NCBI GenBank assembly: GCA_039931435.1
Contig: JBDTRY010000018.1
Location: 1 to 34,988 of the forward strand
DNA length: 34,988 nucleotides
Source of the DNA: JBDTRY01 sp039931435
GTDB lineage: Bacteria; Acidobacteriota; Thermoanaerobaculia; Gp7-AA8
Direction: 5' to 3'
Shown piece after piece: positions 30,328 to 34,988 of the stretch (positions are counted from its first letter, which is position 1; each line of letters begins with the position of its first letter). The position numbers were made by a program, and so were the translations under genes. The notes under the pieces are model-generated. The model worked only from the letters and a program-made list of their open reading frames with translations, did not search any database and had not been told where the DNA came from.

Positions 30328-30929
30328 CCGACAAGAAAGATTTTGACGACGACGGCAGCTATGTGCTCGAGGATACGGGAGAGTCCCTCGAGGACTTCGA
30401 ATCCAGAGTGACGGCGGGAGAGGACCAGGGGCAGTCGAATTCGCCCGGGCAGACGGTGGATCTTGCCAATCTGCGAGCGGAAAACGAGAAGCTCAGGGAT
30501 CAGTATGTTCGGAAGCTGGCGGACTTCGATAACTTCCGCAAGCGCACCGATCGCGAGAAGCAGGATTTCTACCGCTACGCGTTGACCGACATACTGCGCG
30601 AGGTGCTTCCGGTTCTGGATAACTTCGAACGGGCTCTGGCAGCAGGTGCCGACGGCGGTGAGGAATTCCGGCGGGGAGTGGACCTCATCTACCGGCAACT
30701 CGCAGACGTCCTGCGCAAGAACGGTCTCACTGTAATCGATGAAAGCGCCGTTACCTTCGATCCGCAGATTCATGAAGCGGTCATCCGGGAAGAGAACGAC
30801 GCCGTGCCGAACCACACCGTCACCGAGGTTCTTCAGAAGGGGTATTACCTAAACGATCGACTGCTCCGCCCGGCCATGGTCAAAGTGGCGGTGGGTGGAC
30901 CGGAAGACTCGGAAGCGGTGCAGGGCTGA
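30324..30929 (+). CDS. grpE: Nucleotide exchange factor GrpE
   Basis: The 201-aa co-chaperone releases ADP from DnaK. After an acidic disordered N terminus (about 1-45) comes the long dimerisation helix (LRAENEKLRDQYVRKLADFD, NFRKRTDREK). The C-terminal beta domain is TFDPQIHEAVIREE then VTEVLQKGYYLNDRLLRPAM with VKVAVG, all canonical. The GTG start at 30324 overlaps the hrcA stop by 4 nt and has GAGGAG upstream. It is followed by dnaK after 3 bp. Confidence 0.96.
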   Translation: MTDKKDFDDDGSYVLEDTGESLEDFESRVTAGEDQGQSNSPGQTVDLANLRAENEKLRDQYVRKLADFDNFRKRTDREKQDFYRYALTDILREVLPVLDNFERALAAGADGGEEFRRGVDLIYRQLADVLRKNGLTVIDESAVTFDPQIHEAVIREENDAVPNHTVTEVLQKGYYLNDRLLRPAMVKVAVGGPEDSEAVQG

Positions 30930-30932
30930 TTC

Positions 30933-32777
30933 ATGGCAAAAATCATTGGAATCGACCTCGGTACCACCAACTCCTGCATTGCAGTAGTGGACGTTTCGCG
31001 CCCTCAGGTCATTCCGAACCGAGAGGGGAGCAGGACGACGCCTTCCGTAGTCGGTTTCACTGAGGAGGGTGAGCGGCTGGTTGGACAGATCGCAAAACGC
31101 CAGGGAATCACCAATCCGTTCAATACGGTCTTCGCCATCAAACGGCTGATCGGCAGAAAGTTCGATTCCGACGAGGTCGAACGCGCTCGGGCAACGCTGC
31201 CTTACCAGATCGTGTCCGCTGCGAACGGTGACCTGAAAATTCGCGTCCGCGAAAGAGATTACTCACCCGAAGAAATCTCAGCCTACGTGCTTCAGGAGAT
31301 CAAGGCTTTTGCCGAGGAATCGCTGGATGAACCGATCACGGAGGCTGTGATCACGGTCCCTGCCTACTTCAACGACTCGCAGCGCCAGGCCACTCGCGAC
31401 GCCGGACGCATTGCCGGGCTGGAGGTTCTGCGCATCATCAACGAACCGACCGCCGCCGCACTTGCCTACGGCCTGGACAACAAAGCCGACCAGGTCATCG
31501 CCGTCTACGACCTCGGCGGAGGGACCTTCGACATCTCCATTCTCAAACTCGAGGACGGGCTCTTCGAAGTCCTTTCCACCTCAGGCGACACCTACCTCGG
31601 AGGGGAGGATTTCGACAGACGGATCATGGACTGGCTCATCGCTGAATTTCTGAGCGAAACGGGCATCGATCTCAGCGAAGACCGTATGGCCCTGCAGCGG
31701 CTCAAGGAAACTGCGGAGAAAGCCAAGCAGGAGTTGTCCATGGCCTTCGAAACCCGGATCACCCTTCCTTTCATCAGCGCTGACGCTTCAGGGCCAAAAC
31801 ATCTCAACCGCGTGCTCACTCGCTTCGAGTTCGAGAAGATGGTCGAGGATCTCATTCAGCGCACCATCGACCCCGTGAACGACGCACTGCAGGAGGCGGG
31901 AGTGACTGCCTCCGAGATCGATGAGGTCGTTCTCGTCGGAGGCCAGACGCGCATGCCGCGAGTGATCGAAGCCGTGCAACAGGCCTTCGGACGCGAGCCG
32001 AACCGGAACATCAATCCCGACGAGGTCGTGGCCATTGGAGCGTCCATTCAAGGTGGCATTCTTCGGGGTGATATCAAGGACATGATTCTTCTGGACGTCA
32101 CGCCGCTTTCCCTCGGTCTGGAAACCCACGGAGGGCTGTTCACCAAGATCATCGAGCGCAACGCCACCATTCCCACAAAGAACTCCCTGATCTTCACCAC
32201 CGTCGCAGACAACCAGAACAAGGTTCAGGTTCACGTGCTGCAGGGAGAACGGGAATTTGCCAAGGAGAACAAGGCATTAGGGAAGTTCGACCTGGTGGGC
32301 ATCCGGCCCGCTCCACGGGGAGTGCCTCAGGTCGAAGTGACGTTTTCCATCGACTCCAACGGCATAGTGAGCGTCACCGCTCTCGATCAGGCCACAGGGC
32401 TCTCCACCGGGGTACAGATCAACCCGGCCGGTGGGCTTACGGACGACGAGATCGGCAAGATCATCCAGGAAGCGAACGAGAACCAACGGCTGGACTCGCA
32501 GCGCCGTGAAACCCGCGAGCTGCAGAACAAACTCGAAGGAATGGTTTACACGAATGAAAAAGTTTTCCGTGAATTCGGAAAGCTTCTCGCAGAGGAAGAC
32601 CGTGAGAAGGTCGGGGACCTCATCGCTCAAGGCAAGGAGTCGATCGAATCTACTGATCGGCAGGTCCTGAGCGACGCAATATTTTCTCTGCAGTCGGCGG
32701 CCCGTCTGCTCACCGGCGTGATGCTTTTCAATCCGCTGGGCAACGCGCCACCGGGATCCGATTTCAGCGACGGCTGA
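30933..32777 (+). CDS. dnaK: Chaperone DnaK (Hsp70)
   Basis: The 614-aa ATP-dependent chaperone. The nucleotide-binding domain begins IIGIDLGTTNSCIAVVD and has VPAYFNDSQRQATRDAG, IINEPTAAALAYGLD, VYDLGGGTFDISIL and VLVGGQTRMPRV. The linker DMILLDVTPLSLGLET leads to the substrate-binding domain (GVPQVEVTFSIDSNGI) and the helical lid. The C terminus ends acidic (GSDFSDG) and is slightly shorter than in E. coli. It sits 3 bp after grpE and 6 bp before dnaJ, under the upstream CIRCE operator. Confidence 0.97.
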   Translation: MAKIIGIDLGTTNSCIAVVDVSRPQVIPNREGSRTTPSVVGFTEEGERLVGQIAKRQGITNPFNTVFAIKRLIGRKFDSDEVERARATLPYQIVSAANGDLKIRVRERDYSPEEISAYVLQEIKAFAEESLDEPITEAVITVPAYFNDSQRQATRDAGRIAGLEVLRIINEPTAAALAYGLDNKADQVIAVYDLGGGTFDISILKLEDGLFEVLSTSGDTYLGGEDFDRRIMDWLIAEFLSETGIDLSEDRMALQRLKETAEKAKQELSMAFETRITLPFISADASGPKHLNRVLTRFEFEKMVEDLIQRTIDPVNDALQEAGVTASEIDEVVLVGGQTRMPRVIEAVQQAFGREPNRNINPDEVVAIGASIQGGILRGDIKDMILLDVTPLSLGLETHGGLFTKIIERNATIPTKNSLIFTTVADNQNKVQVHVLQGEREFAKENKALGKFDLVGIRPAPRGVPQVEVTFSIDSNGIVSVTALDQATGLSTGVQINPAGGLTDDEIGKIIQEANENQRLDSQRRETRELQNKLEGMVYTNEKVFREFGKLLAEEDREKVGDLIAQGKESIESTDRQVLSDAIFSLQSAARLLTGVMLFNPLGNAPPGSDFSDG

Positions 32778-32783
32778 TCAAAC

Positions 32784-33899
32784 ATGACTACGACGCAAAA
32801 AAGAGACTACTACGAGATTCTCGGAGTGGCCCGGACGGCCACAGTCGAGGAAATCAAGAAGGCCTACCGCAAGGCCGCGGTCGCTCATCATCCGGATCGG
32901 AATCCCGGGGACTCAGAGGCAGAAGCGCGGTTCAAGGAAGCGGCCGAAGCCTACGGCGTGCTCGCCGATCAGGATAAACGCGCGCGGTATGACCGTTTCG
33001 GGCATCAGGGTGTTGGCGGGTCCACGTTCGATCCATCGCAGTTCGCCGATTTCGGCGACATTCTTGGCGATCTGTTCGGATTCGGCGACCTCTTCGGAGG
33101 CGGAAAGCGCCGCTCGAACCGCCCGGCCCGCGGCAACGATCTGCGCTACGACCTCGAACTGTCATTCGAGGACGCCGTCTTCGGCAAGGAAGTGACGATC
33201 GAAGTTCCGCGCACGGTCACGTGCAATACGTGTTCAGGATCGGGAGCCAGACCGGGCACATCCCCGGTGACCTGCTCCGGCTGTAATGGTTCGGGTCAGA
33301 TCCGTTTCTCGCAGGGTTTTTTTGCCATGTCCCGTACCTGCCCGCAGTGCGGAGGCGCCGGGAAAGTGATCAAGGATCCCTGTGCGGACTGCGGCGGAGC
33401 GGGACGCGTCAGAGAGATGCGCAGTCTCACCGTAAAAATTCCGGCCGGAGTGGATGAGGGATCGCGCCTGCGCCTGACCGGCGAGGGGGAGACCGGATTC
33501 AACAGCGGCCCGCCCGGCGACCTCTACGTGTTCGTCACCGTCGAGGAACACGAGAAGTTCACCCGTCGCGATTACGACATTCACGTGGAGAAGCCGATCA
33601 CCTTCACCCAGGCCGCGCTCGGCGCCGAGCTGACCACGGAAACGATCGACGGGACCGACAAACTGCGCATCCCGGCGGGCACGCAACCTGGTCAGGTCTT
33701 TCGCATTCGAGGGAAGGGCGTTCCCTATCTCGACGGCAACGGTCGAGGCGATCACTACGTTCACGCCGCCGTGCGCGTGCCGTCATCGCTCTCCGCGGAG
33801 CAAAGGGAGCTGCTGGAAAAACTGGCCTCGCTGGAAGGGGAGGCTCCGCCAGAGCACCGCGGCGTATTCGACAAGATGAAAGAGTTCTTCGCCGGTTGA
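32784..33899 (+). CDS. dnaJ: Chaperone DnaJ (Hsp40 type I)
   Basis: The 371-aa co-chaperone stimulates the DnaK ATPase. The J domain (about 5-70) has the HPD motif at H36-P37-D38. A Gly/Phe-rich region follows (DLFGFGDLFGGG), then the zinc-binding domain with four CxxCxGxG-type repeats starting CNTCSGSG, CSGCNGSG, CPQCGGAG and CADCGGAG, and the C-terminal substrate-binding domains (LRIPAGTQPGQVFRIRGKG). This is a full type I DnaJ. It starts 6 bp after dnaK and has no obvious ribosome site of its own. Confidence 0.97.
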   Translation: MTTTQKRDYYEILGVARTATVEEIKKAYRKAAVAHHPDRNPGDSEAEARFKEAAEAYGVLADQDKRARYDRFGHQGVGGSTFDPSQFADFGDILGDLFGFGDLFGGGKRRSNRPARGNDLRYDLELSFEDAVFGKEVTIEVPRTVTCNTCSGSGARPGTSPVTCSGCNGSGQIRFSQGFFAMSRTCPQCGGAGKVIKDPCADCGGAGRVREMRSLTVKIPAGVDEGSRLRLTGEGETGFNSGPPGDLYVFVTVEEHEKFTRRDYDIHVEKPITFTQAALGAELTTETIDGTDKLRIPAGTQPGQVFRIRGKGVPYLDGNGRGDHYVHAAVRVPSSLSAEQRELLEKLASLEGEAPPEHRGVFDKMKEFFAG

Positions 33900-33915
33900 T
33901 GCTCCTCGTCCCTCG

Positions 33916-34770
33916 ATGAGCGAGCACGTTCTCGAAATCCGCTTCGACCCATCGACGGCCGATGCCGAGGAGCGCATCCGCGGCCTGCTGTTCCTTACCG
34001 GATCGGCGGGAGATGTGCTTACCGAAGAAGAGGGCACGATCTGCATCAGCGCCTTCTTCGAAGATTCTCGATCGCGCCGAACCGCCAGCGAGGCCATCGC
34101 CGCCATCGGTGGAGTCCGGCTCGAGGATGTCGATCGTTCCCCGATCGATTGGATCGAGAACTACCAGCAATCGCTACGGTCCTTCGAAGTGGGGGCGCGA
34201 TTCGTCGTCGCTCCCGACCGATCATTGATCCATCCGGGCTCCCGGATCCCGCTGATCATCCCGCAGGAGCATGCCTTCGGCACCGGCTCGCACGAATCGA
34301 CAGCACTCTGTCTGGAAATGCTCGAGCGCGCCTCTGTGGATGGTGGAGATTGTCTGGACATCGGAACCGGCAGCGGAATTCTGGCAATGGCCATGGCTGC
34401 TCTCGGGGCCCGGCGTGTTTTCGCCTTCGACAATGATGTCGAAACCTTTTCGGTCCTGGCAGCGAACCTCGCTCGAAACCGGATCGAAGCGGGACGCATT
34501 CTGCAGTTCTTCGGGGTACCGCAGTCGGTCCGGGGACGCTTCCAGGTGACGACGATGAACATTCTCCCCGACGTGATCGTGAAACTGATGCCGGCGGTGG
34601 CCTCGCTGGCTGCCCGGGGCGGACGGGTCATCTTCAGTGGCGTCGTCCGAGAGAAGAGCGCGGACGTGATCGGTTCGGCGCGAGAGGCGAGGCTGACACT
34701 CGTCGAGGAATCCAGTTCAGGCGAATGGTGGTGCGGAATGTTCGTCGCAGGGGAGCGGCTGTCATCCTGA
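33916..34770 (+). CDS. prmA: Ribosomal protein L11 methyltransferase-like protein PrmA
   Basis: The 284-aa SAM-dependent methyltransferase should trimethylate ribosomal protein L11. Signatures are IIPQEHAFGTGSHESTALCL, the SAM motif CLDIGTGSGILAMAM, VFAFDNDVETF, and the TTMNILPDVI substrate loop. An N-terminal ferredoxin-like domain precedes these, shorter and more divergent than in E. coli PrmA. It lies 16 bp after dnaJ, an arrangement common in hrcA operons. The final codons and TGA (34759-34770, Leu-Ser-Ser-stop) are the first bases of a dispersed palindromic repeat, so the native C terminus has probably been replaced by a few residues. Confidence 0.9.
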   Translation: MSEHVLEIRFDPSTADAEERIRGLLFLTGSAGDVLTEEEGTICISAFFEDSRSRRTASEAIAAIGGVRLEDVDRSPIDWIENYQQSLRSFEVGARFVVAPDRSLIHPGSRIPLIIPQEHAFGTGSHESTALCLEMLERASVDGGDCLDIGTGSGILAMAMAALGARRVFAFDNDVETFSVLAANLARNRIEAGRILQFFGVPQSVRGRFQVTTMNILPDVIVKLMPAVASLAARGGRVIFSGVVREKSADVIGSAREARLTLVEESSSGEWWCGMFVAGERLSS

Positions 34771-34862
34771 GCGTCGAGCGAAGGATCTGTTCCACCTTCC
34801 CGGTTGCCAGCCCACTGCCTCGTTGAAGAGATCCTTCGGTCGCTGCGCTCCCTCAGGATGAC
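34761..34862. repeat. long palindromic repeat core, copy C
   Basis: This 102-bp copy matches copy A (17377-17477) with a few substitutions and one extra base in the loop (CCCACTGCC instead of CTAATTCC). It has the same flank, AAGCGCCC...GCGAGGGCACAGCGGGG, leading into GCTGAACCAG. It begins inside the prmA reading frame. Confidence 0.85.
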
Positions 34863-34937
34863 AAGCGCCCCATGTGAGTTCCTTACAAGCGAGGGCACAG
34901 CGGGGCGCTGAACCAGGGCGAAGAAACTATGAACGCG

Positions 34938-34988
34938 GTCATCCCGAGCGAGAGGGGTTGTTGCCTGAATGCATGAGTGAGGCATCGG
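34938..34988. repeat. start of another palindromic-type repeat running off the window
   Basis: GTCATCCCGAGCGAGAGG begins 76 bp after copy C and resembles its left arm (GTCATCCTGAGCG) before diverging into GTTGCCTGAATGCATG and GAGGCATCGG. The last piece echoes the GAGGCATC arm at 7440. No gene is visible from 34771 to the end. Confidence 0.45.

Overview
The window reads as chromosomal DNA of a Gram-negative, fairly GC-rich bacterium. A TonB-type energy transducer, an MCE/MlaD-type lipid-transport protein and a SurA-like exported chaperone all imply an outer membrane. The HrcA-GrpE-DnaK-DnaJ-PrmA order, a DUF4388 protein, an exosortase-type (XrtA-associated) polysaccharide deacetylase and abundant palindromic intergenic repeats together suggest Acidobacteriota or a nearby deep phylum. 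That placement is inference; no rRNA gene is present to settle it.

Layout. Positions 1-9867 (+ strand) are an envelope/exopolysaccharide block: the tail of an unrecognised gene, a WecA-like sugar-phosphate transferase fused to a FlaA1/CapD-type N-terminal half, a NodB-type deacetylase, a GNAT acetyltransferase, a GT4 glycosyltransferase, and two large multi-spanning GT-C-like membrane proteins. Positions 10149-11595 (- strand) hold a TonB-like protein and a mannose-6-phosphate-isomerase-type cupin. Positions 11792-17262 (+) run DUF4013 and DUF2085 membrane proteins, a DUF4388 protein, the laccase-domain protein PgeF/YfiH and a bifunctional class A penicillin-binding protein, the last three tightly packed. 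Positions 17263-17983 carry no gene but hold a tandem long-palindrome repeat, one copy split by a 193-bp MITE-like element. fabF and acpP follow on the - strand. Then on + come an MCE-domain gene with an apparent frameshift, a DUF2203 protein, a HAD hydrolase, DacB/PBP4, GuaB and a TrmJ-like RNA methyltransferase. A single-domain response regulator (-), ligA (+), a SurA-like chaperone (-) and the heat-shock operon hrcA-grpE-dnaK-dnaJ-prmA (+) with a CIRCE operator complete the window. The palindromic repeat recurs at the far right, where it supplies the stop codon of prmA.

Most genes are core housekeeping or envelope functions in ordinary form: peptidoglycan synthesis and trimming (PBP1, DacB, PgeF), fatty-acid elongation (FabF, ACP), protein quality control, purine synthesis and DNA ligation. 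I did not find a convincing new multi-gene system. What deserves a second look is the nested repeat/MITE structure, the repeat-derived prmA terminus, the frameshifted MCE gene, the WecA-FlaA1N fusion, the acpP-fabF intergenic hairpin, and start codons of ligA and the SurA-like gene lying only 6-9 nt after a TATACT box.
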